Positions 35,495 through 47,584 of a stretch of 64,000 nt of DNA are shown here, piece by piece. This DNA is from Microplitis mediator. Taxonomy: Eukaryota > Arthropoda > Insecta > Hymenoptera > Braconidae. The notes under the pieces are model-generated. The model worked only from the letters and a program-made list of their open reading frames with translations. It did no database searches and had not been told where the DNA came from. The stretch spans positions 14,720,667 through 14,784,666 of the forward strand of contig NC_079971.1 of the NCBI RefSeq assembly GCF_029852145.1. Direction: 5' to 3'. Position 1 is the stretch's first letter. Each line of letters begins with the position of its first letter. A program made the translations under genes and the position numbers.

Positions 35495-38363
35495 GGTATC
35501 AGGCGTTTTGAGCACCTGACAAAATATCCCCGACAAAATATCCCCGACAAAATATCTCCGGACAAAATATCTCCATGACAAAATATCCCTTGACATAATA
35601 TATTTAAGACAAAATATCGCCACGACTAATCATTTTCTGACATTATAACTCTAAAATAAATATACTGAAAGAATAAAAAAAAATATACTGATGATTATTC
35701 TTTTAACCATAAAAATTTCAGATTTTATTTTAAAAGTGACACAAATATAACGCCTGAATTGAATTATACTCGAATTTAGTGAATCACTTACTCAATATAT
35801 ATTTATGAATGTTTATTAATTGTATCGTTATTTGAATTTTGGCTACAATATTCTCGTGAAATGTCATCTAGTGGATAATTATTGAAATACTTATTCGAAA
35901 GAAATACGGTATCTAGTAAAATTTAGTGAATTACCCACTCAATATATATTTATGAATGTTTATTAATTGTATGGTTATTTGAATTTTGGCTACAATATTC
36001 TCATGAAATGCCATCTAGTGGATAGTTATTGAAATACTTATTTGAGAGAAATATGGTATCTAGTAAAATTTTATGTGCATTACGTTCAGCCATCTTATTT
36101 CATCATTAACTCAAAAGTCTTCATTTGTGATACATGTATGTACGTATTTTTTGACCATTATTTATAAATCATTCTTTATTAAATAATTTGGTATCATGCC
36201 GCTGTCATTTGTACTATCCCAGAAAGGTAAACCCTTATTACTACATGAAGGAATGTTATACACAAAAAAAAAAGTAAATAAGAGTAATATAACATGGAGT
36301 TGCTCGTCTGATTCTAAATGTAATGTTTTGATCCATACGGATACTGAGAAAAAAACAGGTAAATTAATGTATTGATTTGATTTATATTTTAATAAATAAT
36401 TATTTTCATCTTGGTTATTTTATGTCGATTTATATTTTAAAAATTTTATATTTCTATTTTATTAGTTTTAAACTTTTCTATTAATTTTGTTTAGGAAATA
36501 TAGTTGGTGATATACCGACTCATGATCACCCTGGAGATATTGCTCTAGTAAAATCTAAAATAGTAAAAGCAAAAATAGTGAAAAAGGCTAAAAAAACTGG
36601 CACAAAACCTGCTACTATTATATCTGATTCTTTACGTGGTGTGTTATCACCCGTTGCCGCCGTATTACCGAAGCCTACATCACTGTCTAGAACTATTAAC
36701 CGAATTCGAATTAAAGAAAATCCTCAGGAACCACGTGTGGAATCTCGAGGTGATCTGAAATTGTCACAAGAATTAAAAACAACATACAATAATGAATTAT
36801 TTCTTTTATACGATAGTAACAATGGTAAAAAAAGATTTTTAGTATTTACTACAGCTAAAAATTTAAAATTCTTATCAAGTTGTCAACAATGGTTAAGTGA
36901 TGGGACCTTCAAGACGGTACCTAAGATTTTTTATCAATTATATTCCATTCATGGCTTTAAGAATGGCAAATCTGTGCCACTGGTTTATATGTTATCACCT
37001 GATAAAACTAAGAAGACTTATTTAAAATTTTTAAAAGTATTGAAGGAACATATACCAAATTTTACACCTAACCTTATTATGATTGACTTCGAAGAGGCAG
37101 TTTGCGACGCTTTAAAAATAACATACCCTGACGTTCATATATCTGGATGTAATTTTCATTATAGTCAATGCATTTGGCGTCATATTCAATTATATGGACT
37201 TCAAAGACAGTACAATACTGATGTCAACTTTGCAACCAATTTAAAATTACTTATGGCATTGGCATTTATTCCACCAGAGGATGTTGTTGATGGTTACGAA
37301 TTGATCATTTCCAGTGATTTTTATGACCGTAACAGTGATGTTCTCGAAGACTTGATCAAATATTTTGAGTCAGTTTGGATTGGCCAGCCGCATTACAATA
37401 GACGAAAAAGAAATAAACCAAAATTTGAAATTGAAATGTGGAACTGTTATCAGGCTGTTCTGGATAATCTTTTGAGGTCAAATAATCCAACAGAAGGTTG
37501 GCACAATGGATTTAATGCTCGTGTTGCTAAATGTCATGCTTCTATTGGATTATTTGTGAATTGTTTAAAAGATGAGCAGTCCAAAACTGAACAATTAATT
37601 GCACAAATTGATAGCGGATTAAATATTTCTAATAAGCGCAAAGCTTATCGTGATTATGACAAACGATTGCTTAATGTAGTCCAAAACTATGATTCAAAAG
37701 ACAAACTAAGTTATTTGAGAAATATAGCTAAAATTATTGCATTCAAAAGTTGAAACAAAAGATAATACTTTGTAATTAGTGAATCTTTGATTATTAGTTT
37801 AAATAATATATCATTTTATATATTTATACTAATAAACAAAGTAACGAAATAGATCAAAAAGTGATATTGTTTAATAATTTAATGCAATAATACGTGTAAT
37901 ATTTAAAATCTAAATATATAAAACTTAAATGTGTTGTTTAATAATATAAAATTAACGTCGTTATTCATTTTGATAAAATTTAACATACAATGTTTAGAAT
38001 AGAAATTTGTTATCATTATATAGATATATTGTCATTAATTAGAAAGTTATCAAATTCATAATATCATTTGAATTGATGTACCAGTAATTATACGAATATT
38101 TTTGATAATTGAAGCAATCAGTGTTTAATAAAGTTTTGTGTTATTCAATAATTTCAACAATCGATATTTTATTTCAATAATTTATTCTTTCAGTATATTT
38201 ATTTTAGAGTTATAATGTCAGAAAATGATTAGTCTTGACGATATTTTGTCTTAAATATATTATGTCGAGGGATATTCTGTCATGGGGATATTTTGTCCGG
38301 AGATATTTTGTCGGGGATATTTTGTCGGGGATATTTTGTCAGGTGCTCAAAACGCATGGAACC
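35495..38363 (+). mobile_element. Autonomous MULE transposon, 2869 bp
   Basis: It is flanked by the exact 9-bp repeat CTTCGGAAG (35486-35494 and 38364-38372). The ends are GGTATCAGGCGTTTTGAG and the inverse of GGTTCCATGCGTTTTGAG. Inside both ends the GACAAAATATCC word recurs (35518-35625 and 38229-38340). It carries the transposase gene 36196-37753. A second AT-rich direct duplication lies at 35770-35880 and 35930-36060. Nine-base duplications plus this transposase define the MULE superfamily. Confidence 0.94.
36196..37753 (+). CDS. FLYWCH-type MULE transposase, apparently intact
   Basis: Two exons (36196-36358 and 36495-37753, intron GTAAAT..TTTAG, phase 1) give 473 residues. Residues 1-70 form a FLYWCH zinc finger: FVLSQKGKPLLL, ITWSCSSDSKC, then HDHPGD supplying the histidines across the intron. 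A basic linker follows. The MULE catalytic domain shows WLSDGTFK (first Asp), LIMIDFEEA (second Asp), CNFHYSQCIWRHI and NNPTEGWHNGFN (Glu). No stop or frameshift is seen. The product would bind the element ends and perform cut-and-paste transposition in the nucleus. The start at 36196 is chosen because it is the first ATG upstream of the zinc finger; a short upstream exon cannot be excluded. Confidence 0.92.
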
Positions 38364-39519
38364 CTTCGGAAGGGTCAGTGTGTACGTCAAGTCATCAGCA
38401 AAAATACATTCGGACAAGTCACTAAAAAAATTGCTACATATTTGAATTTGCGCGAACCCGAGAAAATTACCGGTCACAATTTTTGGCGTACGTCAACAAC
38501 GTTTTTAGCTGATTCTGGAGCTTAAATGACGACAATCAAGCAACACGAAGGTTGGAGATCAGATGCGGTAGCCAGTGGGTATATTGAAAATTCGATCGTA
38601 ACAAAAAAAAAATTTATGATCAAATCATGAATATTAGTCAATCTTGAGCTACAGTGACTCATACATTAACTTCGACAATTCAAACAGGACCAAACTTGTA
38701 ATTGACAACTCACCCAATGACAGAAGCTCCTAAGATTTATTCAACACTAATAACATCATCAACTGTTACAAATACAATTACGTCGACATCAACAGATGAT
38801 ACTCCGAAGACAATTGCTTCACCCATTACAAATAAAATTACATCGACAACGACAGCTTACAGAACAACAACAACAACAACATCATCACCTACTCACCCAA
38901 TAAATTCAACAGTCCTAAATTATACATCCAAAGCATCATCAGAAGATAAAGCATTAGCACTTGAAATGGATCATGCTTTGGTAATGGACTATTTCATTTA
39001 TGGTTTCTCAGCTTCAATCGAGGAAAAAAACACTGAACACTCAAAATCCTCTTCAAAATCTGTCTGACCGAATACTCACTCTCCCAGTAGTGGACTACTT
39101 GATGCGAAGCGGAGGAAAAAAATTTCTATTAAGAACGATGACATCCAAAATATTTTAAAAAGTGTTTCGGAAAATGCAAATATCAAATTTAAAAATAGTA
39201 AATTTGAATTCAATTTTCGTTATTATGAAGACAAAAAAAATTAAAACAGATCATTTCATAACAATATATTATTAATTAGGTTTCTATTACTTGATACCAT
39301 TAAGTTCAATTACATTAACCGTTTTGATAATTAAATTATACAAAATATTGTATCTATTATAATATTCAATGTTTCAAACGTTCAATATAAATCCTATTCT
39401 TCTTACTAATAAGTATTATTATTTGAAGTATAATTATGTAAATCGTTTGAAATATTCACATTACTATTCAAAATAATTAAATTGTTTTGTTTTGTTTGGG
39501 GGGTTGATTTTTTTTTTTT

Positions 39520-39640
39520 TAATTTATTTTAAAAATTGAAAGAATAGTTTTTTTTGGACTGGGGGGGCTCCTCCCCCTCCCCCAACCCCCCACCGGGGCT
39601 TCGCCCCTAGGCCCCATCGAGACTCTATCCCTAATTCTCA
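39520..39640. repeat. GC-rich module with GGGGCTTCGCCCC hairpin
   Basis: CCCCCCACCGGGGCTTCGCCCC followed by a GCCCC..ACTCTATCCC tail matches the module at 19464-19530. The strong stem and TTCG-like loop contrast with the AT-rich surroundings. It is probably the terminus of an unnamed mobile element. Confidence 0.55.
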
Positions 39641-39674
39641 ATATTAATTTGAAATTTACTTTGGTGCGATTTTA

Positions 39675-41467
39675 TACACTTATCCAAAAAATTAAAGGAA
39701 CAAGAAAATTTTATAAATTTTTTAGTGATTTTTGGAAGGCTGTCTTTCCGTGAAAAATGATCGTATCGAAACAATTAAAAAAGCAAATTAAAGCTTGAAA
39801 TCTCTAGTTCAAAGATCTTCCAGTAAAATATTTTTTTGAGCCACGATTTTTGCGGAATCATAAGAAAAAGCTCGAGACAAATTTTTTCTAAATTTTTTGG
39901 TTTTGTTTTTTAGGTCTACGGGGCCGGGAAAAATTTTTTCAAAAAAACGAATTCATGTCTCGTTTAGGAAATTTATTCAGCTACAATTTGCTTTTTTTTG
40001 TTTCTCTGTGCGACTATTTGCTGCTGAGATATCAGCCTTCAAATGAAAAAAGATCCTTTTGTCTTTGATTATTGATATCTCAGCAAGTAATGGTCACACA
40101 GTAATTTAAAGGGCAATTTAATAAACTTGAATAAATTCCCTACAAGCTCCATTTTCGATTTTTTCAAAAAAAAATTTTTTTTTATCCTAGATATCCATGT
40201 GAAAAACCCACAAAAAATGGCCATTTTCTGGTTTTTTAGTCAACTCATCGCTACTCTGCAAATATTGATAAAAAAAATAATGTTGCCAGGTAATTTCACA
40301 GCTTAATATACCCCCAAAAACCCTGGAAATTTTCAGATTGATCCATTAAACCGTTTGTCCAGACCGATTGCTCAAAGTTTTACAAAACAATTAAAGGAAC
40401 AAGTTTTGTTCCTTAATTTGTGTAATCATTACCAAAATGAAAAAATTAATTTTTTTTTGGATTTTCTTTCATTTTTGCGTTAGTTATTCAGTACATTAAG
40501 GTAAAGAGGAAAAAAAAAGAAATTTTTTTCCGAAAAACGAAAAAAAAAATAACCCCACGAATAAAACGTAAAAAAAAAAAAATGTAAAAAAATTCTTGTT
40601 TGGTCTCGTTTTTTGGAAAAATTTTTTTTTTCCTCTTGACCTTACATTTACTGAATAACTAACGCAAAAATGAAAGAAAATCCGAAAAAAATTAATTTTT
40701 TCATTTTGGTAATGATTACACAATTTAAGGAACAAAACTTGTTCCTTTAATTGTTTTGCAACACTTTGAGCAATCGGACCGGACAAACGGTTCAATAGAT
40801 CAATCTGAAAATTTCCAGGGTTTTTGGGGGTACATTAAGCTGTAAAATTACCTGGCAACATTATTTTTTTTTATCAATATTTGCAGAGTAGCGATGAGTT
40901 GACTAAAAAACCAGAAAATGGCCATTTTTTGTGGGTTTTTCACATGGATATCTAGGATAAAAAAAAATTTTTTTTTGAAAAAATCGAAAATGGAGCTTGT
41001 AGGGAATTTATTCAAGTTTATTAAATTGCCCTTTAAATTACTGTGTGACCATTACTTGCTGAGATATCAATAATCAAAGACAAAAGGATCTTTTTTCATT
41101 TGAAGGCTGATATCTCAGCAGCAAATAGTCGCACAGAGAAACAAAAAAAAGCAAATTGTAGCTGAATAAATTTCCTAAACGAGACATGAATTCGTTTTTT
41201 TGAAAAAATTTTTCCCGGCCCCGTAGACCTAAAAAACAAAACTAAAAAATTTAGAAAAATTTTGTCTCGACTTTTTTCTTATGATTCCGCAAAAACCGTG
41301 GCTCAAAAAAATATTTTGCTGGAAGATCTTTAAACTAGAGATTTCAAGCTTCAATTTGCTTTTTTTATTTTTTCTATGCGATGATTTTTCACGAAACTAC
41401 AGCCTTCCAAAAATCACTAAAAAATTTATAAAATTTTCTTGTTCCTTTAATTTTTTGGATAAGTGTA
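39675..41467. mobile_element. Foldback element, family A, copy 2
   Basis: The ends are TACACTTATCCAAAAA and the complement TTTTTGGATAAGTGTA, with TA on each side. The element is a nearly uninterrupted palindrome with ~850-bp arms and a centre near 40570. The arms match the element at 1296-2570 and add an inner segment absent there. No transposase is present, so it depends on enzymes made elsewhere. Confidence 0.88.
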
Positions 41468-42420
41468 TAAACAAAACATTTAACGTTATGTTTATTTATA
41501 TTTTTATTTTAACCGCGTTTGTCTTTGATTATTTTGTACAATTATTATCGAACTTTCGGTCCTGGTATGATGAAAAATAGTGTACGTAATTGTAAGGATT
41601 CCAAATTTACTTGCGAATTGTTAACAATTTACAAGTCATTAATGATCTCACCAAAAGAGCAATTAAATCAACTTAAAAGTATATCAACATTTTAACAACA
41701 CGAGAAGACCAAAAACAATATTTGATTTAAGTTGTAGATGAGTACAAAAAAAAATATCCTAATGCGACCATAGCTTTCTTAACAAACAATTATAGAGAAA
41801 GCAAAGTTGATAATAAATCTGCTCATAATATTGTAGACAAAGAAGTTATTACATTTTTATTTCATCACTTTCCATTAATTTATTTTAAAGTTCGTCTGTA
41901 TGAGGAAAAATATGTTATTTCTATTATTTCTCATAAAAAAGTTTTTTTTTCCCTTGATTTTCTGTTTAGGCCATGAAATCTACATAAATGATCATCGGTA
42001 CTCTAGTGATAATTACAACTATCTTTTATTTCAACGATTTTATAGCCAAAAACGGTAAAAATGAAAATAGAATTAAAAATATTATAGGATTGATAACAAA
42101 CACAAGTTTAACGTTAAATAACTTTTGAATGAGTTATTTTATCGGAAATTCATAAGAGAACTTTTTTGTAGAACGTTCAATTTCCTATCAGACTATGCTT
42201 CGATTGAATTTTTACTCTCATTTGTTTCTGAGAAAAAAAATTAAGAGTCAAAAGTCTAAAAATCCCATGTTATTTAAATGGGAAATATAAAATGATTTGG
42301 GAACGGTTTAATGTGAAAATTAAGAGCCTCATTGTGTTGGATATTTTTTTTTAGGTCATAAACTAAAGATTCAGGGGGCGGTCGGTAAATAAAAAACGAT
42401 TTGGGAAATAACGGACACCC
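41468..42420. other. AT-rich intron DNA, nothing recognised
   Basis: No supported gene. A weak open stretch near 41725-41895 has coding-like composition but no start and no family I recognise. Confidence 0.45.
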
Positions 42421-42426
42421 TAGTAT

Positions 42427-43060
42427 GTTTGTATGTACGTACGTATGTAAATACCTGTATTTTTCGAACGGATGAACCGATTTTGAACGTTAAGGTGTCA
42501 TTCGACGCGGCTTATCAATATCTTAAAGCTAAAAGAAAAGTGAGCTTGATCGGTAAGGCTCGTTCAGAGATATTCAAAAAATAAAATTTTTTTAAAAGTG
42601 TTTTTTTCGGATAACTTTCAATGTGCTCGATGGATTGATTTCAAAATGGACTGGGCTCTGGAGCTTTATAAGCCGCGTCGAATGCCACCTCAACCATCAA
42701 AATCAGTTCATTCGTTCAAGAGAAACCGCTGTCGAAAGAATTAAAAAAAAATTTATTTTTTATTTTTTTCGGAATATCTCAAAAACGACTTGATAAATCG
42801 AATTCAAAATTCAATCAGCTTTAGAACTTGATAAAACGCGTCGATTGCCACCTCAACCGTCTCAATCGGTTGGTTCGTTTGAGAGATATCGTTGGAGAGA
42901 AAAATGGTAAAAAACTATTTTTTTCGAAAAGAACGGCATCCAAAAGTATTGAAGAGCTCGAAAATGTATTCACGACAAAGTTTTCGAGCTCAAGGAGCTC
43001 AAAAACAGCGGGAAGTTTTAGGGCTGGCCCGCAGGGTCAACCGATAGACAAATTTTTTTT
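42427..43060. repeat. AACTTCCCGC-family repeat, 5'-truncated
   Basis: Collinear with 16690-17270 and 22360-22980 from the GTAC run onward, ending CAGCGGGAAGTTTTAGGGC and TGGCCCGCAGGGTCAA. The ORF at 42828-43085 is a repeat shadow. A related fragment with (CA)n follows to 43460. Confidence 0.75.
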
Positions 43061-43208
43061 TTTTGTAATTCTTAAATATCTTTGAGTCTACTCGATTAAA
43101 TGATCTGAATTTTTCAGGAAAGTTGACAGCCATCAAACTCTTTAGATTGCTGTAAAAATAAATTAATTCGGTTAATTAGTTCAAAAATTATCAGAGGTTC
43201 ACATGCAA

Positions 43209-43353
<145 letters not shown>

Positions 43354-44489
43354 GACACGCGGAGATCATTCTGAAAATAATAAGAATAGCTTCCTGGGAC
43401 CTCAAATCGTCGGCATCCGATGAAAACTGAAATTTATTGAAAATTTATTTTCATAGCGGGAAGTTGAAAAAGTAAATTGTTACATTTACAATTTTCAGCG
43501 TCGATATCCTTTGAATTAATTTCTATTTTGATGTTTAAAGTAGCTTCGACGCAGTTTTTCAGCCTCCCACGCTAAAGCGTTATGAGAATCAATGAGTTTT
43601 GCAATTTTTAAGTTCAGTAGAAAAAAATACTTTTAAAATTCTTTTGACAATGGTATCTTTTGAACAATTTATCCAATTTCAATGGTGGAGGCGGAATTTG
43701 ACGTGGCTTACAAAGCTTATGAGCTGATTGGATTTTGATATTAACCCATCGCATGCACTTAAAAGTTAGCCAGGAAAAACATTTTTCAAAAAATTTTATT
43801 TTTGGAATAATTCAAAACGTACTGTACCGATGAAGCTTAATTTTCAACAGCACCTTGGAATAAATAATCTGCGTCAAATGCCATTTTGAACGATCTAAAT
43901 TGGTTCATCTGGTCAAAAGTTATAGAATATTTACATCCGTATGTTACGTCCAGATTATTGGACTCAATTTAATATTTATTTTAGTCCAGGCCAGTGGCTT
44001 ATAGACTGGGAATCTGCGAGGATGTTTGTCTGGGTTGATGATTATCAAAACTTAAGTTACAATGAAATATCTATATGTTAAGACCGAAAAATAGTTTCAC
44101 AATTATAAAAGTTTACAAATTAAAATTTTAATGCTATGAATGCGATAACTTAAAATTATTCTATAAAAGTACTAGGTGGTTATCAGCCGACACTAGTTCG
44201 TGCAATTTGAATTTCACTATGAAATCGTCACCATAAGTTTGATTCTAATAACTCAAAAACCGATTAATTCGAACATAAAATAATTTGTCTCGTATAAAAA
44301 GTAGATTACTTAGGAATTACAATATTTGAAGTTGCAGCAACTGGATTAATTTACTAGTAGGTTACACTGATTCTAATGTGCAATTCACGTTATATAAAAT
44401 TTATTTTGTCGTTAAATTTATTTTCTTAAATAATTATTAACTGAATTGATTTTACTAACAAAAATACTCGTGAAATAATGAATGAACTT

Positions 44490-44785
44490 AAATGTGAAAA
44501 CACTTGGATAATAATTGAATAAATTTAAGTGTGAGAACACTTGTAAAATATTTGAATAACTTTAAGTATGAGGACACTTGAAAAAAATGATTGAATGAAC
44601 TTACGTGTGAAAACTCTTGGATAATAATTGAATCAATTTAAGTGTGAGGACACTTGTAAAATAATTGAATAATTTTAAGTGTGAGGACACTGGTATAGAT
44701 CGAATGAACTTAAGTGTGTGGACACTTGTATTAATAAAAAAAACTAGTGTTGAGCTAGTGTCGAAATTAAGAGTGAGAACACTTG
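44490..44785. repeat. Array of eight small hairpins with purine-rich tetraloops
   Basis: Units spaced 33-62 bp apart carry AAGTGT-loop-ACACTT with four-base loops GAAA, GAGA, GAGG or GTGG. Stems at 44490-44505 (with one G-T), 44527-44542, 44640-44655 and 44712-44727 pair fully; the others have one or two mismatches. Between them are similar ATTGAATnAA spacers. The flanks (43925-44860) look like a retroelement leader, but I see no protein. Confidence 0.7.
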
Positions 44786-45249
44786 TTCTTGAGTTTTTCT
44801 TGTCCATACTGACCCAGAACTAAACTGGACTGTGTCAAACGGTTAACTCTCTTAACTCCTCAAATTTTTAGTTCAACGACACTTTTTATAATTTCCTATC
44901 TAGTCTATTCGGTGTATTGTTTTGGGGGAAAACTGTATCCAATCGGAACACAGTTCCTATGGGTCTTTTCCCTTTCTCTATGATTTTTACCTTAGGATAG
45001 CGGTAAGGGCACGCCCGGATGTGGGCTTATGTGCGTGCGCAACCGCACATACGCTCACATGTACAATATTTTATTTAACAATATTTTATTCAACAATATT
45101 TTAAATTTGTTCATAATTTTATATAATCCGAAAATTTATTATATTTTAGAGCTTTACGATTATTTATTTATAACCTATTATATGGCCAATTGCTTGTTCG
45201 TTTATGAATTGTTATAAATTTTTATTTAGTTAAAAATTAATAAATTCTA

Positions 45250-45490
45250 GTTAATAATTTTGATTTGTACACAGTTTAAGATTGTATGGCGTCGAGCTTA
45301 TTCTTTTATTAATCGCTATTAATTTTGTTCATTTGAAAGTTACTAATTTCAGTTAACAATAAATTTTAATGTTTAATGGCCTTGAGCTTATTCTTTTATA
45401 AGTTGTTACAAATTTTATCTATTCAAAAATTAATTTTAGTAATTGATTCGTAGCATATTCATTGTCGAATGGCGTTGAGCCTATTCTTTT
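45250..45490. repeat. Tandem ~90-bp repeat
   Basis: ATGGCGTCGAGCTTATTCTT recurs with changes near 45288, 45378 and 45470, with AT-rich filler. It is non-coding. Confidence 0.6.
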
Positions 45491-45833
45491 ATTAAATTTA
45501 TTAATATCAATTTTAAATTATTTATTTATAAAGAAAAATTTATTATTAAATCGGCAAAACTACTCAGCTGAAGTTTGTTATTTGTTGAATTGACATGTAT
45601 TAGTCATTCATTAATTATCCTTTTCATTAAAGTTGAAAATTGTTTATTTAAATATTTCTTTAGTTACATTAAAAGTATTACGTTTAGAAATTATTTATCG
45701 AATTTTTATTTTCTTAATGACTATTTCGTCATTAAAATCTATTTTCGTCTATTTGCTTTATGATACCAAGATGTCTCGACAAAAGCGCACATAAAGGGAA
45801 AGTAAGGGATTAAGATTGTATTTATTTATAACT

Positions 45834-46597
45834 ACACGGAAAAAAAATTCTAGTTAAATTTACAATGCTAACATCGTAATTTGTCCTATTGATTATTGTA
45901 TTGGTGGACCAGACTTTTAACATCGTACTTTTTACGATGAAGGGTTGGAAATTTCATTAAAGAAATAATACTTCAGCCAAATAATACGAAGTCTTAAGCT
46001 TTTTAATATAAATTAAGATGTAACATCGTAAAATTTGAAGAGAAATTTTAAATAAACGATTAAAATAATAATCGTTCAGCAGTAGGATTCGAACCCGAGT
46101 CCTTTCGAGTGCGAAGTGACCGACGCCTTGGACCACTCGGCCACTGAAAGGCTTACACTAAAGGGTGTTTTTAAGATCCATATAAACGATTTGAATCAAC
46201 AGTCATAAGTCACGAGAGCGTCTCTTGTGGAGGAAGCAGTTACTATTTAAAAATTACGATGTAACGTTGTACTTTTTATAGCTTCCATCGTATTATAACA
46301 GAGGCAGCACTGTAATATTTATTTTGTTAAAAAGTAAATAGAAATATTAAATGTACGAAAAAATATAGTTTTTAAAGTGTAATTTTTATTTACTCTTTTT
46401 TTACGATTCTAAATTGTAATTTTTGCAGTAACTTTTAATCCTAAAAGTCTTTGTTAAAATTACGATGTTAAATAGTAAAAAATGTAACCCACATGATAAA
46501 TTTTGAAATAAGACATTTAAAAATTGACGTTAATAAAAGACTAGTCCGAGATTATGATGTTAACATCGTAAATTTTGGTAGAATTTTCTTTCCGTGT
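45834..46597. mobile_element. MITE, 764 bp, with TA flanks
   Basis: The terminal inverted repeats are ACACGGAAAnAAAATTCTA..AATTTAC at 45834 and its complement ending TTTCCGTGT at 46597, continuing to TAACATC inside. TA precedes and follows, as for Tc1/mariner or Harbinger-type insertions. The internal word ACATCGTAA recurs. A tRNA-like sequence sits near one third of its length. There is no ORF of its own. Confidence 0.8.
46078..46152 (-). repeat. tRNA-Ser/Leu-like sequence inside the MITE
   Basis: On the minus strand GGCCGAGTGGTCCAAGGC is a textbook class II tRNA D-arm (box A), and GGGTTCGAATCC is box B. CTTTCAG at the start pairs with CTGAACG downstream except at one place. The anticodon stem and T stem pair poorly and the T arm is two bases too long, so it is not a functional tRNA, but the pol III promoter boxes look intact. 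Confidence 0.7.
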
Positions 46598-47397
46598 AAA
46601 ATTTATTTACTGCTTACTTATTCCACGTACGCTTTTCTTGATAAATATTTTCGGTTTATTTTTACGGAAAGTGTTTCCAGATGGCCTTTGGGCCTTTACA
46701 ATCACTCGCGGAGTCATTAAAATTACATTCAGGTGTTTGTTCTAGCATTTTACGAACGTCAAAACAAACAAGCCTAAATCTTTTAAAAGCATTCTTTTAA
46801 AACTACGTGACGTCTCATCGCTTTAAGTTGTTTAAAAAAAAAGAAGAAAAGAAAATCTGGTCGCCAGATAGATTTAATCATAAAAAAAAAAATGTATCAA
46901 TGAAGTATAACGTTCAGCATATAGCTGGACGTAACACGTACATACTTACAATCGGAGTTCCTCCTAAAACTAGTCAGGAAAGCTTCCCAGGGACTTTAAA
47001 ACGTCTAGATCTGTTCACAAGTCGGTTTTCAAAAATCGAACAGAAACCAATAACTTTTCTTTCCTTTGAAAATTTTCAGTTTTCTTAGCGCGAAGTTAAA
47101 AAAGTCGGTGAAAGTTTTAAGGTTATATTACCAGTTATCATCTATGTAGTATTTTGGAATTTCATATGAGTAAATATCAATATCACTCCTTTTCGTGTAT
47201 TGTTTAAATTTCCGCGGAGAATATTAAAAACGGTTGGAAAATCCAATAGTGCACACCTCAATCGCTCACAATTATTGTATTTTTATTACTTTATTTCTAC
47301 GTTTGTTTTATTGTTACAGTATTGAATCAATCTATTTTCGCTTATCGTTAATTTTTATTCACTTTTGAAGCAATTCAATTTCTTTTTTTACTTTTTA
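46598..47397. other. AT-rich intron DNA with a short repeat piece
   Basis: An AACTTCCCGC-type fragment lies near 46940-47095 (ends GCGCGAAGTTA). Nothing else is recognised. Confidence 0.45.
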
Positions 47398-47531
47398 GGT
47401 AGATTTTTTTAAAAATCTAACTATTGTATTTGTCCTCATGGTCGATTTTTCAAGGGACATCGTCATAAACTATCATAATTAGTTGAGTAGAGTTCAAAAA
47501 TACCATTCGTTAAAAAATTTATATATGTATA

Positions 47532-47581
<50 letters not shown>
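47398..47581. repeat. Start of the AGGTAGATTTT repeat, ending in (TA)n
   Basis: It matches 30861-31050 closely (AGGTAGATTTTTTTAAAAATC, GTATTTGTCCTCATGGTCG) and stops at the (TA)n tract into which the next LTR is inserted. Confidence 0.75.

Positions 47582-47584
<3 letters not shown>

Larger units (their letters stand above)
33958..39243 (+). pseudogene. Crypton-like tyrosine recombinase gene, split by two MULEs
   Basis: Pieces in order: 33958-34284 (acidic start, RRDIAAEAAEIIQNLAPNK, WSRWTMLRTIISIYH), 35191-35220, a GTAAGG..CCAG intron, 35336-35494 (TLVIGPKYRSKIL), 38373-38628 (NTFGQVTKKIATYLNL, ITGHNFWRTS, HEGWRSDAVASGYIENS) and a Ser/Thr-rich tail to 39243. Removing each MULE with one 9-bp duplication restores the frame. 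Other damage: an internal deletion after NKD, TGA near 34192, TAA near 38523, TGA near 38626, TGA near 39064. The catalytic Arg of HxxR is Trp (TGG, 38484-38486), though the downstream His and Tyr remain. It belongs to the site-specific recombinases of insect Crypton/DIRS-type elements. Confidence 0.85.

Noticed and set aside
38702..39067. Independent Thr/Ser-rich mucin-like gene
   Set aside because: It lies in the expected place for the low-complexity tail of the tyrosine recombinase and ends with a similar hydrophobic/aromatic motif, so it is part of that pseudogene.
46078..46152. Functional tRNA-Ser or tRNA-Leu gene
   Set aside because: The anticodon and T stems do not pair and the T arm is two bases too long, so only the promoter boxes are preserved.
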